Below the pieces are notes generated by a model. That model made no database searches, had not been told where the DNA came from, and saw only the letters and a list, made by a program, of their open reading frames with translations. A stretch of 64,000 nt of DNA from Microbacterium sp. M28. Lineage in GTDB: Bacteria; Actinomycetota; Actinomycetes; Actinomycetales; Microbacteriaceae. Location of the stretch: assembly GCF_025836995.1 (NCBI RefSeq), contig NZ_CP107546.1:1798001-1862000 (forward strand), read 5' to 3'. Shown one piece after another: positions 57,245 through 64,000 of the stretch. The first letter of the stretch is position 1, and each line of letters opens with the position of its first letter. A program made the position numbers and the translations under genes.

Positions 57245-58191
57245 CTCTGATCCTCCGCGCCGGTCGATCTCAAAGCCCTCAGCTGCACGACGGCGACGGC
57301 CAGGATGATCACGGTCAGCACCATCGAAAGCGCGGCACCGTACCCGAGGTCGTACCGCACGAACGATTGCTGATATGTGTACATGACGGCGGTCGTCGTG
57401 GAGCCACTCGGTCCGCCCTTCGTGAGGACGTAGAACTGATCGAACACGAGGATCGCACCGGATACGGCGAGCAGCATGCACAGCGCGAACTGGCGGCGCA
57501 CGAGAGGGAAGACCACGGACCCCTCGCGACGCCACCACCCCGCGCCATCGATCTTCGCCGCCTCGATCACCTCGGTGGGTACGGCCTGCATACCGGCCAT
57601 GAGCAGAATCATCGCGACTCCCATCGACTTCCACACCGTGAGGACGATCACGGCCCAGAACGCCGTCCCTGGTGCGGTGAACCATGCGGTCTGTCCGTCG
57701 CTCATCCCCACCGCGCGGAGCAGCGTGTTGATGACGCCGGTGTCGGGCACGAGCATGACGTTCGCCATGTAGGCGGCAGCGGTGAACCCGATCACCACCG
57801 GCATGAACAAGCAGGTCCGGACGAACGAGACGAAACGCCCCTCCCCGCGGACCATGACGGCGGCGGCATAGCTGACCGCTATCCCGAGGGGAACGGAGAC
57901 GATGGTGAACAGCAGCGAGAACCCGAGGGATTGCCAGAAAGCCGCATCGCGGAAGACCCGAGCGTAGTTCGCGACACCCGCCGCCGACACGTCGCCGAGC
58001 AACGGCCAGTTCGCGAACGACATGCCCACGAGCAGGACCATCGGTACGACGAAGAACATGAGCGCGAGCACGAGCGCTGGCGCGATGAGAGACCAGGCGA
58101 GGATCTGGCGGCGGCTCGACCCGCGTCGGGGGCGCAGGCGTGCTCCCTCGCTCGCGCCACGAAGAGTTGCCGGCGAGGTGACGGTTGTCAC
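57241..58191 (-). CDS. Carbohydrate ABC transporter permease (MalF-type)
   Basis: 316 residues from the GTG at 58191. N-terminal basic tail, then AWSLIAPALVLALMFFVVPM, ANWPLLGDVSAAGVANYARV, and an EAA loop PTEVIEAAKIDGAGWWRREG. Six membrane segments. GTGA overlap with the binding-protein stop and ATGA overlap with the next permease show tight operon structure. No ATPase gene is present, as is usual for systems using a shared MsmK-like ATPase. Confidence 0.94.
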   Translation of the reverse strand: MTTVTSPATLRGASEGARLRPRRGSSRRQILAWSLIAPALVLALMFFVVPMVLLVGMSFANWPLLGDVSAAGVANYARVFRDAAFWQSLGFSLLFTIVSVPLGIAVSYAAAVMVRGEGRFVSFVRTCLFMPVVIGFTAAAYMANVMLVPDTGVINTLLRAVGMSDGQTAWFTAPGTAFWAVIVLTVWKSMGVAMILLMAGMQAVPTEVIEAAKIDGAGWWRREGSVVFPLVRRQFALCMLLAVSGAILVFDQFYVLTKGGPSGSTTTAVMYTYQQSFVRYDLGYGAALSMVLTVIILAVAVVQLRALRSTGAEDQR

Positions 58192-59480
58192 TGTCCGACC
58201 TGACTGTATGCCTGCTCGATGAGACCGTTCGCCTGCTCCTGCGCATCGGCGAGGGCGATCGACGCGTCAGCACCCTCGAAGATCACCTTCTGCGACTGCT
58301 GCGCCCACGGCCCGTTCGGGTCGTTGATGACCGCGTTGTAGGCGATGCTCTTCGGGAGCTGCCCGATGCCCAGAGAAGCGACGATGTCCTGCGACCACTT
58401 GTCGGTGGCCAGGCTCTCGGCGATCACGAGGTCCGGCGCGATCCAGCCCTGCGACAGCGTGATCTCCGCCGCTTCCTCGGAACTGAGCAGCCATTCCATG
58501 AGATCCCAAGCCTCGTCGGGGTTCTTCGCGCCTGCAGTGATTCCGATCTCATCTCCGCCGAGGAACGATCCGGAGCCGCCCTCGACGCCCGGGATGCCGA
58601 TGCCGCTGCCGAACTGGTCCTTCTTCGCCGTCAGCGTGTTCGCCCCGGTGAAGATGATGCCGACGTTGCCGTTCAGCGCATTCTCCTGCCCCACGTTGCC
58701 GGGATCCTGGTTCGGCTGGTCGGTCTTCTGCATCAGGCCGGACTCCCACATGTCCTGGTACCACGTGACCATGCCTTCGAGTTCAGGCGACGTGAACGCG
58801 GCCTTCTGATCAGGGCCGGGCTCGGTGAGGACGCTGCCACCGTTCGCCCACGCACTCGGGAACCCCGTCCAGGCCTGCCCTACGCCTGCGAGGGTGGAGA
58901 AGCCGGTGATCTCATCGCCGAGGGCTGAGATCTTCTCCGCCGCGACCTTCACCTCGGCGAGCGACGTCGGCGGCGCCTCGGGGTCGAGCCCGGCTCGGGT
59001 GAACAGATCCTTGTTCCAGAACATCTGCGAGCCGGTCAACGCGACAGGCAAGCCGTAGTTCTTGCCGTCCAGGGTTCCGATTTCCACACCGGCCGGTGCA
59101 AGGTCGCCCTTGTTGGAGAGGGCGTCGACATTGTCGCTGATATCGGCGAGCAGGCCCTGGGTCGACAGCAGTGGCGTGTTGACGATGTCGAAACTCACAA
59201 GGTCGGGCACCGAACCTGCGCGCGCGGAGTTCGCAAGCTTCGTCAGGTACTGGTCGGCCTGGATCGTCGAGACCTTGACCTCGACTCCAGGGTTCGCGTC
59301 CTCGTACGCCGCGACCTGCTCTGTGAGGTCCACACCGCCGTCGCGCTGCCAGAGCGTGAGTGTGCCGTCCGCGGACCCGCTGTCCGCCGCACCGTCCGAT
59401 GAGCACCCGGTGAGCGCCAACGCGGCGATGGTCAGACCTGCTGCCGCGACGGATGCCCGGCGCGTCGTCCATATCTTCAT
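58188..59480 (-). CDS. Carbohydrate ABC transporter substrate-binding lipoprotein
   Basis: 430 residues. Type II signal peptide ends in ALALTGC (Cys26). The SBP_bac_1 pattern is present: LTLWQRDGGVDLTEQVAAYE, NPGVEVKVSTIQADQYLTKL, and the ligand region with MFWNKDLFTRAGLDPEAPPT, PDEAWDLMEWLLSSEEAAEI. First gene of the binding protein-permease-permease-GH127 operon, divergent from lacI. Sugar is probably an arabinose-containing oligosaccharide, inferred from the GH127 neighbour. Confidence 0.94.
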   Translation of the reverse strand: MKIWTTRRASVAAAGLTIAALALTGCSSDGAADSGSADGTLTLWQRDGGVDLTEQVAAYEDANPGVEVKVSTIQADQYLTKLANSARAGSVPDLVSFDIVNTPLLSTQGLLADISDNVDALSNKGDLAPAGVEIGTLDGKNYGLPVALTGSQMFWNKDLFTRAGLDPEAPPTSLAEVKVAAEKISALGDEITGFSTLAGVGQAWTGFPSAWANGGSVLTEPGPDQKAAFTSPELEGMVTWYQDMWESGLMQKTDQPNQDPGNVGQENALNGNVGIIFTGANTLTAKKDQFGSGIGIPGVEGGSGSFLGGDEIGITAGAKNPDEAWDLMEWLLSSEEAAEITLSQGWIAPDLVIAESLATDKWSQDIVASLGIGQLPKSIAYNAVINDPNGPWAQQSQKVIFEGADASIALADAQEQANGLIEQAYSQVGQ

Positions 59481-59503
59481 TGCTGTCTCCCTTGACGCTT
59501 CTT

Positions 59504-59534
59504 TTGCCGCATCCTTGCGGCAATCTTTGCTGCA
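59504..59534. promoter_or_regulatory. Palindromic operator candidates upstream of the binding-protein gene
   Basis: TTGCCGCA (59504-59511), four bases, TGCGGCAA (59516-59523) is a perfect inverted repeat; the right arm is also the start of TGCGGCAATCTTTGCTGC (59516-59533), which closely matches the site at 59592 near lacI. The cluster lies 24-54 bases before the binding-protein start. Recognised presumably by the adjacent LacI protein. Confidence 0.6.
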
Positions 59535-59591
59535 GTTGCCGACGATATCCGCTGGTAATCAGCGTGTCAAGACTCGACAAACCGGAATGAG

Positions 59592-59608
59592 TGCGGCAAA
59601 GTTTGCTT
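59592..59608. promoter_or_regulatory. LacI-type operator candidate near the lacI promoter
   Basis: TGCGGCAAAGTTTGCTT: arms GCAAA/TTTGC around a central G. Compare TGCGGCAATCTTTGCTG at 59516; the two sites share TGCGGCAA, two variable bases, then TTTGCT. It lies 45-62 bases before the lacI ATG, allowing autoregulation. Confidence 0.6.
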
Positions 59609-59653
59609 TATGGAAGACGTGTTGAACGTCGCATTACCACGAGGGGGAAACCC

Positions 59654-60652
59654 ATGGTGATGCGACGAGAGGTGACCTTGGCGGATGTCGCTGAACGGAC
59701 CGGTGTGTCCGTCGGCACCGTGTCGAAAGTGCTCAACGGGCGCGGACAGATCGCGGAGGGCACCCGCCAACGCGTGGCTGCAGCCGCAGCCGAGCTGGGG
59801 TTGAACGCGCGCATCAAGGCGCCCGCCTCACATCCCGGCCGTTCGTATCTGATCGGTGTGCTCTCGACGGATGAATATGGAAGATTCACGATCCCGATCC
59901 TCACGGGCGCGGAGGACACGTTCGGACCGGGCGAGATGTCGATGCTCCTGGCCGAGAGTCGCGGCGACGCGATCCGCGAGCAGCACTACATCACCACATT
60001 CCTCAATCAGCGGGTCGACGGCATCGTCGTCACCGGCCGATCGAGCGATCCGCGAGGGTCGATCTCAGACCTGCTGAGAGTTCCCGCAGTGTATGCGCTC
60101 TCCCCCTCGAACGACACGCGCGATGTGTCCGTCGTCCCTGACGACGAGGGCGGCGCCGTCCGCGCGATCGACCATCTCATCGGCACCGGCCGTCGCTCCA
60201 TCGCGGTCATCGCCGGCGCGCGTCGCCACACCGCGGCCGCGCACCGCGTCGATGCCGCACGGCGAGCAATCGTCGCTGCGGGAGCGACCCTGTCCGGCGG
60301 CGATGCGCTCTACGGAGAGTGGAGCGAGCGGTGGGGTTACGAGGCCGCGACGCGACTGCTGGGCACCGGCGTCGACGGCGTGTTCTGCGCGAGCGACCAG
60401 ATCGCTCGTGGCGTCATCGACTGCTTCCGCGACAACGGCGTCGGCGTACCGAGCGAAGTGGGCGTCGTCGGCGTCGACAACTGGAGAGTGATCACGGATG
60501 CAGCGCGCCCGAGCATCACGTCGGTCGACCTGAATCTGCGAGAGGTCGGCCGAAAGGCGGCCGACCTGCTCACCCGGATGATCCAGGGCGAAAGCCTCTC
60601 CGGCGGCATCCGCACCGTCGACTGCTTTCTTGTTCCCAGGCAATCCACCTGA
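59654..60652 (+). CDS. LacI-family transcriptional regulator
   Basis: 332 residues from the ATG at 59654 (or 59660), behind GAGGGGG. N-terminal HTH is VTLADVAERTGVSVGTVSKV, followed by the hinge LNGRGQIAEGTRQRV. The periplasmic-binding-like effector domain has SYLIGVLSTDEYGRFTIPIL, NQRVDGIVVTGRSSD, and VDGVFCASDQIARGVIDCFR, GVVGVDNWRVITDAARPSIT. Divergent from the sugar transporter/GH127 operon, with matching palindromes in the shared promoter region. Effector probably a released sugar (inference). Confidence 0.94.
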   Translation: MVMRREVTLADVAERTGVSVGTVSKVLNGRGQIAEGTRQRVAAAAAELGLNARIKAPASHPGRSYLIGVLSTDEYGRFTIPILTGAEDTFGPGEMSMLLAESRGDAIREQHYITTFLNQRVDGIVVTGRSSDPRGSISDLLRVPAVYALSPSNDTRDVSVVPDDEGGAVRAIDHLIGTGRRSIAVIAGARRHTAAAHRVDAARRAIVAAGATLSGGDALYGEWSERWGYEAATRLLGTGVDGVFCASDQIARGVIDCFRDNGVGVPSEVGVVGVDNWRVITDAARPSITSVDLNLREVGRKAADLLTRMIQGESLSGGIRTVDCFLVPRQST

Positions 60653-60783
60653 GCACGGATCAGGCCTCGAGCCGCCGGAGGGCCCGCCGACGGCGGCCGC
60701 GATCTCCATGGTGGGGTTTTCCGCACCCGTGAGGAGGGCTTCCCGCAGTGACGTGCCGCGCATCGGTTCCTAGCGTGGTGAGC

Positions 60784-61422
60784 ATGGACGAATCCGAGAA
60801 CCTCAACCTGTTCGCGCAGTGGGCGATCTCCCTCATGGAGGCGCTGGGCAGCGTCGGCGCAGGCGTCGCCGTCGCGATCGAGAACCTCTTCCCGCCGATC
60901 CCGAGCGAGATCATTCTGCCTCTGGCCGGCTTCACCGCCAGCCGCGGCACCTTCGCGCTCTGGGAAGTGCTGGTGTGGACGACGCTCGGCTCGCTCGTCG
61001 GCGCACTCGCTCTCTACGGTCTCGGCGCTTGGCTGGGAGCGGATCGTCTGCGCCGCATCGTGGCGCGGGTGCCGCTCATGAAGGTGTCGGATGTCGACCG
61101 TGCCGAGGCGTGGTTCGCCCGGCACGGCGAGAAGGCCGTGTTCTTCGGTCGCATGATCCCGATCGTGCGCAGTCTCATCTCGATCCCGGCCGGGATCGAG
61201 CGGATGCCGCTGCTCCGATTCGCCGTGCTGACCACAGCGGGCAGCGGGATCTGGAACTGTGTGTTCGTGTTCGCCGGGTACTTCCTGGGCGAGAACTGGT
61301 CGAGCGTCGAGCGCTACGCGGACGTGTTTCAACTCGTCGTCGTGGTCGCCGTCGTCGCCGCACTGGCGGCCTTCGTCGTACTCCGGCTGCGACAGCGCGC
61401 GCGAGGCACAATGGTGTCATGA
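60784..61422 (+). CDS. DedA-family membrane protein (second in window)
   Basis: 212 residues from the ATG at 60784. Motifs: GAGVAVAIENLFPPIPSEII, LPLAGFTASRGTF, VWTTLGSLVGALALYGLGAW and VFFGRMIPIVRSLISIPAGI, with the full FxRxxPxxRSxISxPAG element that the first DedA lacks. Four or five helices. Its TGA overlaps the sensor kinase ATG (ATGA), so it is co-translated with a two-component system. Confidence 0.9.
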   Translation: MDESENLNLFAQWAISLMEALGSVGAGVAVAIENLFPPIPSEIILPLAGFTASRGTFALWEVLVWTTLGSLVGALALYGLGAWLGADRLRRIVARVPLMKVSDVDRAEAWFARHGEKAVFFGRMIPIVRSLISIPAGIERMPLLRFAVLTTAGSGIWNCVFVFAGYFLGENWSSVERYADVFQLVVVVAVVAALAAFVVLRLRQRARGTMVS

Positions 61423-62561
61423 CGTCCCCCTCGGCTGCCGCGACCGGCCTTCGCGAGCGGGCGCCGGTGGCTCGGGTCGCTCGCACCGCGGTCGGCACGG
61501 TCGCCGGCATCGTGTTCGTGCCGGTGCTCCTCGTGGCGCTGGCCGTGCTGCCGATCGAGCCCGCGGGAACTGTGACCGGCTGGATCGGGCGGCGCCTCAC
61601 CTGGATCGACGGCGAAGCGCGCACCGAGCTGCCCCGGGGAGGACGCCGGTTCGGGTTGCTCGCCATCTCGGCGCTCCTCGGAATCCTCACGGCCTGCATC
61701 GTCGCGCTCATCGTGCTCGGTGTCGTGGTCACGACGCAGATCACGATCGCGGCGATCACGGGCGGCCCCGTCGACGCGTTCGACGCGGAGCCTGGACGGG
61801 TGACCTGGTCGACCGTCGCGATCTTCGCGCTCCCCGGCCTCGTCCTGCTCTTCCTCGCCGTGTCCGGGATCGCCGGCATCGCCTGGCTCGAACGGCAGAC
61901 GTGGAAGACCTTCACCCGCCCCGGTGCCGACGAGCTCGCGCAGGAGGTGACCCGACTGAGCGCGACGCTCGACGAGGTCGTCGCCGCCGTCGACGCCGAA
62001 CGACGGCGCATCGAGCGAGACATCCACGACGGCGTCCAGCAGCGCGTGGTGGCGCTGTCCATCCTGCTGGCGCGGGCCGAGCGCGCTCCCGATCCGGACG
62101 AGCGGATCGAGCTCCAGTGCCGGGCCCGAGAAGAGGTGCAGCACGTCCTCGACGATCTCCGGGACGTCGCCTGGCGCACCTACCCCGCCATGCTCACCCG
62201 GGACGGACTCGCCGCCGCGCTCGAAGCCCTCCGCGACCGCACCTCCATCCCGGTGCTGCTCGAGGTGGACCACGACCGCATCCCGGATCGTGCGGCGGAG
62301 ACCGCTGCGTACTTCGTGGCCAGCGAGTCCGTGACGAACGTGGTGAAGCATGCCGGTGCATCCCGGGTCGACATCCGCTCCGGAATCGACGACCGGCGGC
62401 TCGTCATCACCATCATCGACGACGGCGTCGGCGGGGCGGACCCGAGCGGCCCTGGATTGTCGGGCATCTCCTCGCGCGTCGCAGCACAGGGAGGTCGACT
62501 GCTCGTCGACAGTCCCGTGGGAGGCCCGACGAGGATCGAGGCGGTGATCCCGTGCGGATAG
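61419..62561 (+). CDS. Sensor histidine kinase (HisKA_3/NarL-associated type)
   Basis: 380 residues. Membrane helices near residues 26-47 (AGIVFVPVLLVALAVLPIEP), 79-105 and 133-155. The dimerisation/phosphoacceptor segment has ERRRIERDIHDGVQQRVVAL with the His, and the HATPase part has AAYFVASESVTNVVKHAGAS (N-box), VITIIDDGVGGADPSGPGLS (G1/G2). Coupled on both sides: ATGA with DedA, and its stop overlaps the response-regulator GTG start region by ten bases. Confidence 0.93.
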   Translation: MTSPSAAATGLRERAPVARVARTAVGTVAGIVFVPVLLVALAVLPIEPAGTVTGWIGRRLTWIDGEARTELPRGGRRFGLLAISALLGILTACIVALIVLGVVVTTQITIAAITGGPVDAFDAEPGRVTWSTVAIFALPGLVLLFLAVSGIAGIAWLERQTWKTFTRPGADELAQEVTRLSATLDEVVAAVDAERRRIERDIHDGVQQRVVALSILLARAERAPDPDERIELQCRAREEVQHVLDDLRDVAWRTYPAMLTRDGLAAALEALRDRTSIPVLLEVDHDRIPDRAAETAAYFVASESVTNVVKHAGASRVDIRSGIDDRRLVITIIDDGVGGADPSGPGLSGISSRVAAQGGRLLVDSPVGGPTRIEAVIPCG

Positions 62562-63211
62562 CGCTGGCCGAGGACTCCACGTTGCTGCGCGAGGGCATCG
62601 CCCAGCTCGTCGGCGCCGAGGGCCACACGATCACCGCTGCGGTCGGAACGGCCGAAGACCTTCTGGCCGCGCTCGCCGTCACTGTGCCGGATCTCGTGAT
62701 CGTCGACGTCCGGATGCCGCCGGACTACATCGACGAAGGCATCCGCGCCGCCCTCGAGATACGCGAGACCTACCCGAGCATCGCCGTCCTGGTGCTCTCC
62801 CAGCACGTGGAGCGGCGACATGCGCGCGAACTGCTCGACGGACGCGGCGGGGTCGGATACCTGCTCAAGGATCGCGTCTCCGACATCTCGGGCTTCCTCG
62901 ACGCGATCCAACGCGTCGCCGACGGCGGTACCGCCTTCGATCCCGAAGTGATCCGGCAGCTCATCGCCGCACGCTCCGCACCCGACGCGCGCCTCTCGAC
63001 ACTCACGGACCGCGAACGATCCGTGCTCGAACTCATCGCCCAGGGCCAGAGCAACGCCAGGATCGCCGAACGGCTCTTCATCAGCCTCAGCGGCATAGAG
63101 AAGCACATCAACACCATCTTCACGAAGCTCGAGATCGCCCCGGGCAACGGCTACAACCGACGTGTTCTCGCCGCCCTCGCCTACCTGGACGACACGGGCG
63201 GGGGCTCCTGA
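62552..63211 (+). CDS. NarL/LuxR-type response regulator
   Basis: 219 residues from the GTG at 62552. Receiver: RIALAEDSTLLREGIAQLVG (acidic pocket) and DLVIVDVRMPP with the phospho-Asp, then a Lys in VGYLLKDRVSDISGFLDAI. C-terminal LuxR HTH: LSTLTDRERSVLELIAQGQS, ARIAERLFISLSGIEKHINT. Partner of the adjacent histidine kinase; targets unknown, though the overlapping DedA gene may be one. Confidence 0.95.
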   Translation: MRIALAEDSTLLREGIAQLVGAEGHTITAAVGTAEDLLAALAVTVPDLVIVDVRMPPDYIDEGIRAALEIRETYPSIAVLVLSQHVERRHARELLDGRGGVGYLLKDRVSDISGFLDAIQRVADGGTAFDPEVIRQLIAARSAPDARLSTLTDRERSVLELIAQGQSNARIAERLFISLSGIEKHINTIFTKLEIAPGNGYNRRVLAALAYLDDTGGGS

Positions 63212-63283
63212 GCACGCGCATCTCTCGAGACGTCGTCCGCTTCCCCCTGCCGCCCTTCGCCCTCACCGGCTAACGTGAGCCGC

Positions 63284-64000
63284 ATGCCGCCCTTCGACGA
63301 CTTCTCCGGCCGCCGCGCAGTCATCACCGGCGCTGCATCGGGTATCGGACGAGCGCTGATGCTCGAACTGGTGCGCAGGGGCGTCCACGTCGCCGCGGTC
63401 GATGTGAACGCCACGGCGCTGGATGCCGCGGTGCACGAGGCCCAGCAGTTCGATCCCGCCGTCGTCGTCAGCAGCCACGTCTGCGACGTCGCCGATCGTG
63501 ACGCGGTACGGCGGCTGCGGCGCGAGGTCGCCCGTACTCACGACACGGACGTCCTGCACCTCCTGTTCAACAACGCCGGCGCCGTCGGCGGGATGTCGTT
63601 CGTGACCTCGCCGGAGGAGGAGTGGGAGCGCGCGTTCGCGGTGTCCTGGAACGGCACATACAACTGCACCAGGGAGTTCCTGCCGATGCTGATGTCGGCC
63701 GATCAGGGCGCCGTCATCAACACGGCATCCGTGAATGCGCTCTGGGCCGCCCTCGGGACGAAGACCCCGCACTCGGCATACTCGACCGCGAAGTTCGCCG
63801 TACGAGGCTTTACGGAGTCGCTCCTGGTCGACTTCCAGCGCAACGCCCGGCATCTCTCCGCCGTCCTCGTGCTCCCCGGTCACGTGCGCACAGCGATGCC
63901 CGCTCCCCCGCGCAGCTGGCGCCGCGCGCTCGGCTCGCTGTTCGCGGACTACGAGCCGGCCTCGAGCACATCGGCCGCCGAAGTCATCCTGGGCGCGATC
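63284..64000 (+). CDS. Short-chain dehydrogenase/reductase, truncated by window edge
   Basis: 239 codons visible from the ATG at 63284. NAD(P) motif GRRAVITGAASGIGRALMLE (TGxxxGxG), NAG motif in HLLFNNAGAVGGMSF, and catalytic HSAYSTAKFAVRGFTESL (Ser is supplied by INTASVNALW, Tyr and Lys by YSTAK). Classical SDR; substrate unknown. The last roughly 20-40 residues lie off the right edge. Confidence 0.93.
   Translation, partial: MPPFDDFSGRRAVITGAASGIGRALMLELVRRGVHVAAVDVNATALDAAVHEAQQFDPAVVVSSHVCDVADRDAVRRLRREVARTHDTDVLHLLFNNAGAVGGMSFVTSPEEEWERAFAVSWNGTYNCTREFLPMLMSADQGAVINTASVNALWAALGTKTPHSAYSTAKFAVRGFTESLLVDFQRNARHLSAVLVLPGHVRTAMPAPPRSWRRALGSLFADYEPASSTSAAEVILGAI

Overview
The window is high-GC actinobacterial chromosome, almost certainly Microbacteriaceae and most like Microbacterium. 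The evidence is the roughly two-thirds GC content with strong G/C third-position preference, frequent GTG/TTG starts, ATGA/GTGA/TGATG gene overlaps, a DUF222-HNH gene typical of the group, and a conserved actinobacterial housekeeping order. On the minus strand that order runs leuS, comEA, (comEC), holA, [rpsT +], lepA, hemW, hrcA, dnaJ, rsmE, phoH, HIT, ybeY, CBS-domain gene, era, leuA, recO, uppS, dusB, dgt, dnaG. No virus, plasmid replication gene, CRISPR array or rRNA was seen; one tRNA-Ala is present.

Layout. 0-25.4 kb: the housekeeping backbone, mostly on the minus strand. It includes an ECF sigma / anti-sigma-like / secreted-protein trio (10.1-12.2 kb), a leuA gene with a leucine leader peptide and attenuator-like RNA structure (9.3-9.4 kb), a perfect 77-bp tandem duplication at the phoH-ybeY junction, a frameshifted DUF222-HNH gene, and hrcA-dnaJ under a CIRCE operator. 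25.6-31.4 kb: a four-gene oligopeptide-type ABC uptake operon on the plus strand with a strong terminator. 31.4-36.0 kb: alpha/beta hydrolase, rpsT, holA and comEC.

36.0-42.3 kb is an accessory insertion that separates comEA from comEC. It holds an M23 peptidase with SH3 repeats, an IS3-family remnant, a broken small membrane gene, an MFS exporter and a tandem P-loop protein. It is bounded by two roughly 80% identical, ungapped direct repeats of about 134 bp that contain the comEA upstream region and 5' end. A 22-codon internally deleted comEA remnant sits immediately before comEC and overlaps its start codon.

42.3-54.3 kb: leuS, pabB-like, DedA, an App1-type phosphatase, a putative DNA glycosylase, small membrane proteins, DUF2804, a flavin monooxygenase, tRNA-Ala(GGC) and an APH-type kinase. 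54.4-60.7 kb: a carbohydrate locus (binding protein, two permeases, GH127-type arabinofuranosidase) divergent from a LacI regulator, with matching palindromic operator candidates between them. 60.8-64 kb: a DedA-histidine kinase-response regulator operon and a truncated short-chain dehydrogenase.

All calls come from reading translations and motifs by eye. No database search was run, and starts were chosen from overlap, ribosome-binding-site and family-length considerations.
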